This document shows, one piece after another, positions 40,527 to 47,399 of a stretch of DNA of 64,000 nucleotides (position 1 is the first letter of the stretch; each line of letters starts with the position of its first letter). The notes under the pieces were generated by a model. It searched no databases. It saw only the letters and a list, made by a program, of their open reading frames with translations, and had not been told where the DNA came from. The translations under genes and the position numbers were made by a program. The stretch covers positions 62,001 through 126,000 of the forward strand of contig NZ_MOLY01000041.1 in the NCBI RefSeq assembly GCF_001956315.1, read 5' to 3'. The DNA is from Sphingomonas montana (lineage in GTDB: Bacteria; Pseudomonadota; Alphaproteobacteria; Sphingomonadales; Sphingomonadaceae).

Positions 40527-42311
40527 GTGACAGCGCGAAATCGGCTGTTCCCAGCGGGTTATGTTGCGGCTACCGCAGGATCGGAAGATGCGGACCGATG
40601 GATGGCGCCGTTTTTCGGGGGATCGCCGGCGGTGCGTTACGACGACATGATCGGCACCGTGCTGGACCAGATGCCGGCGACCGACGATGCGCGGTCGACG
40701 GCATGGCGGCAGGTGGTCGATCTGATTGCGCAGGGGCGCGGTGGCGACGATACCGACCGGGGATATGATTATCTGCGCGCCGGCCGATCGATGGTGCCGG
40801 CGGACCTGCGCGCGCGTTGCGCACGATCGCTGGCGGGGCGGCGGTTGCCGACCGGGCTGGTCCTGTTGTTCGCCGAGGATACGCCCGCGATCGCTGCGCC
40901 GATCCTGGCGACCGCGCGGCTGGCGGCCGGGAGCTGGGCGGCGGTGCTGCCTGCGCTGTCGCCGACGACGCGTGGCATGTTGCGCAACCGGCGCGACCTG
41001 GATGCCGAGACGCGCCGGGCCTTGTCCGCGTTCGGCGCGATCGACCTTGTGCTGGCCGCACCGGTGGCGATTGCGCTGTCGGCACAGGAGCCGGTTCCCG
41101 ATCCCCAGGCGGCCGTGCCGGGTGGGGACGGCAACCCGGACCGTGGGGCGGATGGCGCGACGCCCCGGCCTGGCGTGTCGATCGGCGTGTCGATCAGCGA
41201 CCTCGTCAAGCGGATCGACGCCTATCGCCGCGACCGGCCGGTGGGCACGACGCCGCCCGCCGCGCCGCCCGCGCAGGATTTCCGGTTCGAGGCCGGGGCC
41301 GACGGCATGATATTCTGGGTCGACGGTGCCCCGCGCGAGGCGATCATCGGCGAAACGCTGGCGCGTGCCGCATCGCTGCTCGGCGGCTACGGCGTCGACG
41401 GTCAGGTCACCGGTGCGTTTCGGCAGCGCAGCCCGTTCCGCGACGCGCGGCTGGTGGTCGGCGGCGCCGGGCCGGCGGCGGGCGACTGGCGGATTTCCGC
41501 AGTGCCGCTGTTCGCGCCGGTCGACGGGCGGTTCCTGGGATATCGCGGCACCGCCCGCCGGCCGCGCGCCGACGAGATCGCGCTGCCGGTGGCGCGGGAG
41601 ACGGCATTGCTGGGCGTCGCACTCGCGCCCGATTCGCTGCGGCAGCTGGTGCATGAACTACGGACGCCGCTGAACGCGATCGTCGGGTTCGCGGACATGA
41701 TTGCCGCGCAGATGCTAGGGCCGGTCGGCCCGGAATATCGCCGGCGCGCGGACGCCATTTCGGACGATGGCCGCCGGCTGGTGGTGGCGATCGACGATCT
41801 GGACATTGCCGCACGGCTGGATGCGGAGCGGATGACGGTGGGGTCCGGGCAGATCGATCCGGCCAGCCAGCTCGTCGATATCGTCGCGCGCCATGCCGGA
41901 CCGGACGGCCAAAACCCGATCGACCTGGCCATTGCGCCGGGGCTGGACGGCCGGCTAGGCGACGGGACGGTGTACGACCGGATGGTGTCGCGGCTGATCG
42001 CCGCTGCGGTCGGGCTGGCCGACGCGGGCGAGCGCATCGCCGCGACGCTGGATGCGGATGGGGCGCGCGGGCTGCTGTTCACGCTGTCGCGGCCACGGCG
42101 GCTGGCGGGGCGGGACGAGCGGACGTTGCTCGATCCGGGCTATGCGCCGGACGGCGACTGGCCGGATGCCCCTTTACTGGGGCTTGGCTTCTCGTTGCGG
42201 TTGATCCGCAATCTGGCGACCGCGGCGGGCGGCAGCCTGAGCATCGAGGACACGCGTTTCCTGGTGCGCCTGCCCTTTGCGGCGGTCGGCAGCGAGGTCG
42301 GTAGCGCCTGA
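40527..42311 (+). CDS. Unorthodox histidine kinase with degenerate ATP-binding domain
   Basis: A 594-residue protein without membrane helices. Residues 1-250 are an all-alpha region rich in Ala and Arg with no family I recognise. About 250-370 look like a PAS-type sensor (DFRFEAGADGMIFWVDGAPREAIIGETL). About 375-440 are a canonical dimerisation/phospho-acceptor motif (LVHELRTPLNAIVGFADMIAAQMLGPVGPEYRRRA). The catalytic half is atypical: the N-box asparagine is absent (YDRMVSRLIAAAVGLADAGE), no DxGxG box follows, though LLGLGFSLRLIRNLATAAGGSL keeps the G2-like helix. No response regulator gene is adjacent. Confidence 0.75.
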   Translation: MTARNRLFPAGYVAATAGSEDADRWMAPFFGGSPAVRYDDMIGTVLDQMPATDDARSTAWRQVVDLIAQGRGGDDTDRGYDYLRAGRSMVPADLRARCARSLAGRRLPTGLVLLFAEDTPAIAAPILATARLAAGSWAAVLPALSPTTRGMLRNRRDLDAETRRALSAFGAIDLVLAAPVAIALSAQEPVPDPQAAVPGGDGNPDRGADGATPRPGVSIGVSISDLVKRIDAYRRDRPVGTTPPAAPPAQDFRFEAGADGMIFWVDGAPREAIIGETLARAASLLGGYGVDGQVTGAFRQRSPFRDARLVVGGAGPAAGDWRISAVPLFAPVDGRFLGYRGTARRPRADEIALPVARETALLGVALAPDSLRQLVHELRTPLNAIVGFADMIAAQMLGPVGPEYRRRADAISDDGRRLVVAIDDLDIAARLDAERMTVGSGQIDPASQLVDIVARHAGPDGQNPIDLAIAPGLDGRLGDGTVYDRMVSRLIAAAVGLADAGERIAATLDADGARGLLFTLSRPRRLAGRDERTLLDPGYAPDGDWPDAPLLGLGFSLRLIRNLATAAGGSLSIEDTRFLVRLPFAAVGSEVGSA

Positions 42312-42405
42312 ACCTGGTGCGCGCGGCAGCGGCGGCGCGCGCGTGGTTTCGTTTGGGACCGTCGCACTGTAAAGGCCAAGACCTACGCAATCGGAAGGCA
42401 CGACG

Positions 42406-42639
42406 ATGACGAACGATAATGGCGAGACGTTCGGAGCCTGGTTGTTGCAGCAGAAAGACCGGGAGGGATGGGTCGGCGACCTGGCCAAGGCGGCCCGGAC
42501 GGACCCGAAGTTTCCGCGGAGCGGCGACCCGGAAGCCGTCCGTGGGCGCCTGCGCGAAATGATGGCGGAAGGTGACATGTTCGAGGCGGTGGACGACGCG
42601 GAAAGTGCGTGGTTGTCGAGCAGCGGCGACGATGCATAA
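42406..42639 (+). CDS. YozE SAM-like domain protein, chromosomal copy
   Basis: A 77-residue protein with the YozE-like pattern: ETFGAWLLQQKDREGWVGDLAKAARTDPKFPRSGDPEAVRGRLREMM. These small helical domains are of unknown function. It lies just outside the prophage edge, and a second copy with about 75 percent identity over 60 residues is inside (42865). Confidence 0.75.
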   Translation: MTNDNGETFGAWLLQQKDREGWVGDLAKAARTDPKFPRSGDPEAVRGRLREMMAEGDMFEAVDDAESAWLSSSGDDA

Positions 42640-42686
42640 GTCTATGTTCGCCGGGGCGGTTAAAGCGCCCTGCCCGGACAATGGTA

Positions 42687-42700
42687 TGGTGGGCCCGGCA
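42687..42700 (-). other. Possible tRNA 3'-end remnant at the prophage left edge (candidate attL)
   Basis: On the minus strand the bases TGCCGGGCCCACCA look like the 3' acceptor strand plus discriminator A and CCA of a tRNA, but there is no T-arm or anticodon arm upstream. Such a remnant is left when a phage enters the 3' end of a tRNA gene. If so the intact gene is at the right end, beyond the window. Confidence 0.3.
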
Positions 42701-42733
42701 CCTATCATATTAAGCGGTAGAAGCGAGAGAAAG

Positions 42734-42758
42734 ACGCCGTTTATCCGGCGTTGGCTTT
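42734..42758 (+). terminator. Terminator-like hairpin at the prophage edge
   Basis: ACGCCG (42734-42739) pairs with CGGCGT (42746-42751), followed by TGGCTTTT. It separates chromosomal genes from the phage operon. The sequence after it carries two copies of ATGCCCCCAGAA/AAA-type sequence (42764-42785). Confidence 0.45.
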
Positions 42759-42864
42759 TGACGATGCCCCCAGAAATGCCCCCAAAACATTCGTCCTTAA
42801 CCGGGACTGTAACCTAGCTGCTTCGATGATAGCATGTCACCAGGATGACGAGCAGGAGGGCAGT

Positions 42865-43161
42865 ATGGCCGACACGAACGGCAAGGGTGAGACGTTCGGC
42901 GCTTGGCTGTTGACACAGAAGGATCGCGAAGACTCGGTAGGCGATCTTGCGAGAGCTGCTCGGTCCGATCCGCAGTTCCCCCGCGCCGGTAGCCCGGAAG
43001 ACGTCCGCGCCCGGCTGCGCGAGACGATGGCCAAGGGGAATTTGTTCGAGGCTGTCGACGACGCTGAGGCAGACTGGCCAGGTTCGGAACCGACGCCTGA
43101 CTATCTCGAAAGCCGGATCGCTGAAGATCTTGATGAGGAAGCCGACCATGACACAGTCTAG
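42865..43161 (+). CDS. YozE SAM-like domain protein, prophage copy
   Basis: A 98-residue protein. Residues 8-70 (ETFGAWLLTQKDREDSVGDLARAARSDPQFPRAGSPEDVRARLRE) closely match the chromosomal gene at 42406; the last 28 residues (GSEPTPDYLESRIAEDLDEEADHDTV) are an acidic extension missing there. AGGAGGG precedes the ATG at 42865. First gene of the plus-strand operon of small phage genes. Confidence 0.75.
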   Translation: MADTNGKGETFGAWLLTQKDREDSVGDLARAARSDPQFPRAGSPEDVRARLRETMAKGNLFEAVDDAEADWPGSEPTPDYLESRIAEDLDEEADHDTV

Positions 43162-43176
43162 GGCCAGCCTCGATCA

Positions 43177-43383
43177 GTGCCGCTGACCGACTGGGAACTC
43201 TGGGCCTGCGCGCAGCAGGTGTTGAAACAGCACGGCACGCAAGCACAGGTCCATATCGCCGAACGGATCGGATCGCTGGCGCTGGCTGGCGACATCGCAG
43301 GTGTCGAGACCTGGAAGCAGATCGCCGATCGCGTCGATCAACTGTCCGACTGCGGGCACGCCGGGCAGCGCACTAAGCACTGA
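43177..43383 (+). CDS. DUF6961 family protein
   Basis: A 68-residue protein starting with GTG, with the pattern DWELWACAQQVLKQHG ... AQVHIAERIGSLALAGDIAGVETWKQIADRVDQL, typical of the small DUF6961 family of sphingomonads and their phages. Function unknown. It begins 15 bases after the YozE-like gene. Confidence 0.65.
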   Translation: MPLTDWELWACAQQVLKQHGTQAQVHIAERIGSLALAGDIAGVETWKQIADRVDQLSDCGHAGQRTKH

Positions 43384-43420
43384 TCGTAGGACGGTTCGAC
43401 AGGGTAATATTCCGTCGGTT

Positions 43421-43438
43421 GCTGTGTTAGCGCACAGC
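43421..43438. promoter_or_regulatory. Inverted repeat, possible operator
   Basis: GCTGTG (43421-43426) and CACAGC (43433-43438) form a dyad with a six-base spacer in the 139-bp gap before the second block of small genes. It could be a repressor site for the SRAP operon or a weak hairpin. Confidence 0.35.
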
Positions 43439-43522
43439 ACCCCCGCTCGCCTATCGGTGGTTGAGTGTGTTCAAATCTCTTGGACCGCGTACATACGACG
43501 CGACCGCCATTGGAGGACCGCT

Positions 43523-43675
43523 ATGACCGACGATGAGATGACAGCATACGAAAACCGGCTCGCCGGTATGTCCGACGTGGATGTCATTGCTCTATGGGAC
43601 GCGGTCGACGGCGATCCGACCGAGGAACAGGTCTTGGCGCTTGGCGAGATCGAGCGGCGCAACCTGGACCTGTGA
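43523..43675 (+). CDS. Small acidic phage protein
   Basis: A 50-residue protein (MTDDEMTAYENRLAGMSDVD ... LALGEIERRNLDL), helical and acidic. GGAGG precedes its ATG. Its stop overlaps the next start (GTGA), the first of a chain of coupled genes. Function unknown. Confidence 0.6.
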   Translation: MTDDEMTAYENRLAGMSDVDVIALWDAVDGDPTEEQVLALGEIERRNLDL

Positions 43676-43872
43676 CCCGCCACCGCGTTACCTTCTACGG
43701 CAGGCCCCGCGGCCCATGGCGGGAGACGCGCGAGGAAGCGCTGGAAGACGCTGTAAGAGAAGGCCTCACATGGTGGGACGATAATAAGCTCGAGCATTGC
43801 ACAGCCCTTGCGGTCGACATCACGACGGACTGGGAGCAGCCGGGACTGCGTCACCCACTCACGGATATATGA
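43672..43872 (+). CDS. Small phage protein of unknown function
   Basis: A 66-residue protein from GTG at 43672, VTFYGRPRGPWRETREEALEDAVREGLTWWDDNKLE. The motif WRETREEALEDAVREGL followed by an aromatic WWD is like small proteins of the DUF-type inner-core class common in phages. It overlaps genes on both sides (GTGA and ATGA). Confidence 0.55.
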   Translation: MTRHRVTFYGRPRGPWRETREEALEDAVREGLTWWDDNKLEHCTALAVDITTDWEQPGLRHPLTDI

Positions 43873-44045
43873 AGCAGAACGAACCGCCACCGCCTGTAGA
43901 CTGTGATGGTGTCGGCCATGTGTGGCAGATCCTGCCCGCGATCGACGGGGAGCCGGGACGGGCGGTTGGCCGCTGCTGTGGGGTGCGCGCTGTGATCGTG
44001 CGCGGCGTGTGGGCGCTCGAAGAGGAGGCGACTGACGATGTGTAA
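43869..44045 (+). CDS. Small cysteine-containing phage protein
   Basis: A 58-residue protein starting MKQNEPPPPVDCDGVGHVW with a Cys pair in GRCCGVRAV. The Cys/His spacing (C-x4-H ... CC) could bind a metal. Its end overlaps the SRAP gene start by eight bases. Function unknown. Confidence 0.55.
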   Translation: MKQNEPPPPVDCDGVGHVWQILPAIDGEPGRAVGRCCGVRAVIVRGVWALEEEATDDV

Positions 44046-44667
44046 CCGCGCCCGCATGGCCGGAGAGCCGGAGACGATCACCGAGCGGTTCGGGGGCCGT
44101 TGGCTTGCCGATCGCCCTATGGACAACCGTTTCCATCCGCAGGAACTGACACCACGCTCGCGCGCCTGGATCGTGCGTCAGGACGATCGCGGGCGCGGCA
44201 TCGATGTGATGTCATGGGACGTCCTGGGCGGGCAAGCCAAATTCCCGATGACCAATGTCCGACAGATGGGCCTGCCGCAGTGGCGGAAGCTCGCCGGGCC
44301 GGTACAGCACCGCTGTCTCGTGCCTCTGACCGAGTTCGCTGAGTTCACCCCCGACAAGCACAACCTCGGTGATGGCAAGCCGCCACTCAAAGGAGAGATG
44401 TGGTTCAGCGTCACGGATCAGCCCGTGTTCGCGGTTGCTGGTTTCTGGCAGCCAACGGCGAAGGGGAACGGGTTCACGATGGTGACCTGCGATCCCAACG
44501 AGTTGGTCGCGCCGATCCATCCGAAGGCTATGATCACAGTGCTGGAGGAAGCTGACTGGGATCGGTGGCTCACTGGTAGCTACGACGACGTCGTCGCGTT
44601 GCAGCGACCCTATTCGTCAGACAGAATGACCGTTCGTGGGCCCGTCTTTCCAACGAGGAAATCGTGA
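44038..44667 (+). CDS. SRAP domain protein (HMCES/YedK-like)
   Basis: A 209-residue SOS-response-associated peptidase family protein. The catalytic Cys2 is at the N-terminus (MCNRARMAG), with the conserved blocks MSWDVLGGQ, CLVPLTEFAEF, WFSVTDQPVFAVAGFWQP and VAPIHPKAMITVL. In the family, Cys2 forms a thiazolidine crosslink with abasic sites in single-stranded DNA and protects them. A phage copy may shield replicating phage DNA. Short coupled genes flank it on both sides. Confidence 0.9.
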   Translation: MCNRARMAGEPETITERFGGRWLADRPMDNRFHPQELTPRSRAWIVRQDDRGRGIDVMSWDVLGGQAKFPMTNVRQMGLPQWRKLAGPVQHRCLVPLTEFAEFTPDKHNLGDGKPPLKGEMWFSVTDQPVFAVAGFWQPTAKGNGFTMVTCDPNELVAPIHPKAMITVLEEADWDRWLTGSYDDVVALQRPYSSDRMTVRGPVFPTRKS

Positions 44668-44789
44668 GCTTGGAGCCATGGCCTCCGCTGCGCAAACGGC
44701 CCGAGGTGCGAATGCGCCTTATCCGTGTTGTGATCGTCGGGCTGGTCGTCGCGATCGTCGCCGCGAACCTCTTCACTGACTTGCTCTAA
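44664..44789 (+). CDS. Small single-pass membrane protein
   Basis: A 41-residue protein from GTG at 44664, overlapping the SRAP stop by four bases. Residues 18-36 (RLIRVVIVGLVVAIVAANLF) are one membrane helix after a basic, proline-rich N-terminus. Last gene of the coupled chain and convergent with the recombinase gene, whose stop it overlaps. Function unknown. Confidence 0.6.
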   Translation: MSLEPWPPLRKRPEVRMRLIRVVIVGLVVAIVAANLFTDLL

Positions 44790-45637
44790 ACGGCGGTCAG
44801 ATGTTGAGGCTTTCGGTCGCGTTGCCATGAATGCAGGCCGGCTCCACCGGTCGCCGCGAGGATGGTCTGCGCGCGCCGCCACGACGCCTCGGTGATAATC
44901 GCCTCATGCGTGCCCGCGATTAGCTCGCCTCGATATTTAAGGTCGCCTCGGTAGACACGGTTGGTCAGCATGCGCTTGACAGTGCGACCGTCGAACGTCC
45001 GGCCGAACCGGTTACGGTGGCCAGCATCATTCAGCTGATCTGCGATCGTGCCGGCGGATCGCGTGCGAGGGAACGCGCGAAACACAAGGCGAACCAGCTC
45101 GGCGCGCTCGGGGTGAACTACCAGCCGCAGATTATCGAGCGCGTAGCCGAACGGCGCCGGCCCGCTTGTCCAAAGACCTCGCATGCGGGCGCCTGCGATC
45201 CAGTCCTTGCGACGTTCGCCCATCAGTTCACGCTCGAACTGGGCGAACGACAGCAGCACGTTCAGCGTCAGCCGCCCTACGCTTGTCGTCGTGCTGAACG
45301 ATTGGGTGATCGATACGAAGGTGACGCCCCGGTCGTTCAAAACTTCCATTAGGTTCAGAAAGTCCCGGAGCGAGCGGGACAGCCGGTCAATCTTGTAGAC
45401 CACGACGACATCGACCAGGCCGGCATCGATGTCGGCGAGTAGCCTCGTGAGGGCGGACCGCTTCAGCGACCCGCCCGATGCGCCCAGGTCGTCATAGCGG
45501 GTGGGTACGATGACCCACCCTTCACCAGCCTGGCTGGCGACGTACTTCTCGCAAAGATTACGCTGCGTTTCGATCGAACTGTGCTGAGTGTCGATCGCCT
45601 CGTCGGCTGACTTCCGGGTGTAGATCGCGCAGCGCAT
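44786..45637 (-). CDS. Serine recombinase, short form
   Basis: A 283-residue serine recombinase. The resolvase domain (1-150) has the catalytic Ser10 in AIYTRKSADE, YKIDRLSRSLRDF and the FAQFERELMGERRKD helix. The Recombinase DNA-binding domain (about 165-265) has APFGYALDN ... GTIADQLNDAGHRNR ... VKRMLTNRVYRGDLKYRGELIAGTHEAIIT. It stops there: the zinc-ribbon and coiled coil of long serine integrases are missing. It may be the integrase, an invertase of a tail gene, or a reduced relic. No paired short repeats that look like its sites were found nearby. Confidence 0.85.
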   Translation of the reverse strand: MRCAIYTRKSADEAIDTQHSSIETQRNLCEKYVASQAGEGWVIVPTRYDDLGASGGSLKRSALTRLLADIDAGLVDVVVVYKIDRLSRSLRDFLNLMEVLNDRGVTFVSITQSFSTTTSVGRLTLNVLLSFAQFERELMGERRKDWIAGARMRGLWTSGPAPFGYALDNLRLVVHPERAELVRLVFRAFPRTRSAGTIADQLNDAGHRNRFGRTFDGRTVKRMLTNRVYRGDLKYRGELIAGTHEAIITEASWRRAQTILAATGGAGLHSWQRDRKPQHLTAV

Positions 45638-45653
45638 CGACTGATCCCGCTGG

Positions 45654-46154
45654 TTAAGCGACCGGGATAGCCTCAGCGGTGAACGCGTTCAACACCTGGC
45701 CGGACGTGATGATCGCAGACCGACCCGAGACGAACATCGACCCAAGCAGCGCGGCGACCGTGTTGCCCTTGCCTTCCTGCCGATGCTTACCCTTCAGCGC
45801 GAACTGGCGACCCTGCACGGTCACGCTGTTGAACGTCATGTCGAACTTTGCCGACTTCCCGCCGATGCCCTTGCCCGTGCGCCAGGTGATCGTTCCTTTC
45901 ACAGGTGCGCCGCGCGGGATCACGACGACCCCGTTCTGCGCTACGTCGGCCGCGACCTGCAGCATGTAGGAGTCGCCTTCTTTCATCTTGATCGAGGTGA
46001 TTTCCTCGACCGGCGTGACCTGGATCATCGTGTCCATCGGCAATGTTGCTCGGGCCGCCGCTCCGGGCAGCGGGGTATAGGTCGGAACCTGCGCAGTCGC
46101 AGTGATTGATCCGAGCGCAACCAATGCGGCGCACGCGAGTGTTTTCTTTTTCAT
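45654..46154 (-). CDS. Exported protein of unknown function
   Basis: A 166-residue protein with a signal peptide (MKKKTLACAALVALGSITATAQ). The mature part has alternating beta-type sequence: TMIQVTPVEEITSIKMKEGDSYMLQVAADV, PRGAPVKGTITWRTGKGIGGKSAKFDMTF, then a hydrophobic C-terminus with LGSMFVSGRSAIITSGQVLNAFTAEA. The VIPRGAPVKGTI pattern is like exported beta-barrel assembly or conjugation (VirB10-like) segments, but no family is certain. Not a usual phage gene, so possibly a lysogenic conversion gene. Confidence 0.5.
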   Translation of the reverse strand: MKKKTLACAALVALGSITATAQVPTYTPLPGAAARATLPMDTMIQVTPVEEITSIKMKEGDSYMLQVAADVAQNGVVVIPRGAPVKGTITWRTGKGIGGKSAKFDMTFNSVTVQGRQFALKGKHRQEGKGNTVAALLGSMFVSGRSAIITSGQVLNAFTAEAIPVA

Positions 46155-46286
46155 TGAAGCCCCCTTCGCATCCTCCCCTGAGGCTGCGAGCAGCATTCGC
46201 TAGTAAGTCGCCTGCCGCGTCAAGGTGGTGGACCTAAACATGGATCAAGACCGGCCTGCTGGGACAACCATCATTTGGGGAGACGG

Positions 46287-46292
46287 TATAAT
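46287..46292 (+). promoter_or_regulatory. Perfect -10 box in a divergent gap
   Basis: The only exact TATAAT noticed in a gene-upstream position in this GC-rich window. It lies 51 bases before the zinc-ribbon gene. The -35 region (ACAACC at 17-bp spacing) is poor, so an activator or an extended -10 may be needed. Confidence 0.4.
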
Positions 46293-46342
46293 TTTCCCAC
46301 GAACCGTTTTCCTACACATGCTTTCTCTGCGCCTCATTCCGC

Positions 46343-46825
46343 ATGGTCGGTCCACCCAAGTCCCTTCGCGATCTCCGCAAGATCGAAGCGAACCTTATCG
46401 TCACCTGTCGAACGTGCCGGCACTCGCACGAGTTCGACCGAGAAACCCTGATCGTCGATCTTATGCGCCGCCGTCGCAACCTCGACTGGTACCTGTTGCC
46501 GCATCACTTCCGATGCACCTGCGGATCTAAGGATGTGCGCCTATCGGTCGTGGCGTTCGCCGACAGGCTTCGCGACGAGACGCGACAGCGGTTCGCCGAG
46601 GCGATCGAGCTTGTCCGGTGGTCGGTAAATCGAGCCGGGAAAGAGCCGATCCAGACGGAAGCCCTGCGCGTCGCGCTGGCGCGTCTCTCGTGCCATTGTC
46701 CTGACCCTTCATGGTGCGATCGCCTCTATAGGGACGCCGGCAGCAACAACCCGATCTCGATCAGCGCGAGCGTTTATGGCGGCTGGCGAGGCATCCTGCG
46801 CCAGCTCGGGTTGCCGGACGAGTGA
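46343..46825 (+). CDS. Zinc-ribbon protein of unknown function
   Basis: A 160-residue basic protein. Residues 22-60 form a probable four-cysteine zinc ribbon: CRTCRH then about 35 residues later CTCGS. The rest is helical with a further Cys/His patch (LSCHCPDPSWCDRLY). Likely a DNA-binding regulator or recombination helper of the phage; it has its own promoter-like TATAAT and is the only plus-strand gene between the recombinase and the lysis genes. Not assigned to a known family. Confidence 0.6.
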   Translation: MVGPPKSLRDLRKIEANLIVTCRTCRHSHEFDRETLIVDLMRRRRNLDWYLLPHHFRCTCGSKDVRLSVVAFADRLRDETRQRFAEAIELVRWSVNRAGKEPIQTEALRVALARLSCHCPDPSWCDRLYRDAGSNNPISISASVYGGWRGILRQLGLPDE

Positions 46826-46858
46826 TCACCAACCTACAGGCCCGCAATGTTTCGTCGC

Positions 46859-47146
46859 CTACTTTGTCGCTTGGCGCGCCTGTTCCGCGGCGATCAGTCC
46901 AAGCAGTTGCAACCGGATCCCGCCGGCCACGCCGTACAGATCGAGCGCGCCGATCAGGCACTGCTGCCCGCTCAGCATCCCGTCAACGTTGCGCGGCATC
47001 AAGGGAAGCGTCGGCGGCGGCGTCAGCAGGCTCGCCGGTAAGGCCACGGTTGGCGCTGTCGCGGGCACGGTCGAGCAACTGCACGCCATCAGCATCCATG
47101 CACTGACGCAGATACACGGGGCGGTCGATGATCTTGATCGCGTCAC
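46859..47146 (-). CDS. Rz1-like outer-membrane spanin lipoprotein (overlaps Rz)
   Basis: A 95-residue frame from GTG at 47146. After a hydrophobic start it has the lipobox-like WMLMAC followed by SCSTVPATAPTVALPASLLTPPPTLPL, a proline-rich segment typical of Rz1. It overlaps the Rz gene in another frame, the classic spanin layout. Its C-terminal part (GLIAAEQARQATK) runs past the end of Rz. Confidence 0.6.
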   Translation of the reverse strand: MTRSRSSTAPCICVSAWMLMACSCSTVPATAPTVALPASLLTPPPTLPLMPRNVDGMLSGQQCLIGALDLYGVAGGIRLQLLGLIAAEQARQATK

Positions 47147-47399
47147 GGTAGATGGTCCTTTCTGTGGTGACCTGTTCGGTCCGGGAGGCGGCTACCTGTT
47201 CGGCGAGTTTGTCAGTGGCGATCCGGATGCGTTCGGCATCGGCGAGGATGCGAGCGACGGCCTCCGCGTGCCGGGCCTCGACGTCGGCTTTGCCGCGCGC
47301 GTAGCCGCGGTGGTCGATCCAGAAGTAGGCAACGGCCAACCCGGCGACGATCGCGAGGTAAGGCCAGATCTTGCGGAGGGTCAGCAGCGCGGCTGTCAT
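46983..47399 (-). CDS. Rz-like inner-membrane spanin
   Basis: A 138-residue type II membrane protein: one N-terminal helix (PYLAIVAGLAVAYFWIDH), then a long coiled coil (KADVEARHAEAVARILADAERIRIATDKLAEQVAASRTEQVTTERTIYRDAI). It joins inner and outer membranes with Rz1 for the last step of lysis. It overlaps the endolysin stop (ATGA), so the order endolysin-Rz/Rz1 is standard. Confidence 0.75.
   Translation of the reverse strand: MTAALLTLRKIWPYLAIVAGLAVAYFWIDHRGYARGKADVEARHAEAVARILADAERIRIATDKLAEQVAASRTEQVTTERTIYRDAIKIIDRPVYLRQCMDADGVQLLDRARDSANRGLTGEPADAAADASLDAAQR

Noticed and set aside
42687-42775. A whole tRNA gene at the prophage edge
   Set aside because: Only the acceptor 3' strand and CCA are present; no T-arm, anticodon arm or D-arm can be folded.
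43177-44789. Toxin-antitoxin pair among the small phage genes
   Set aside because: None of the small proteins shows a toxin or antitoxin motif; coupling alone is not enough.
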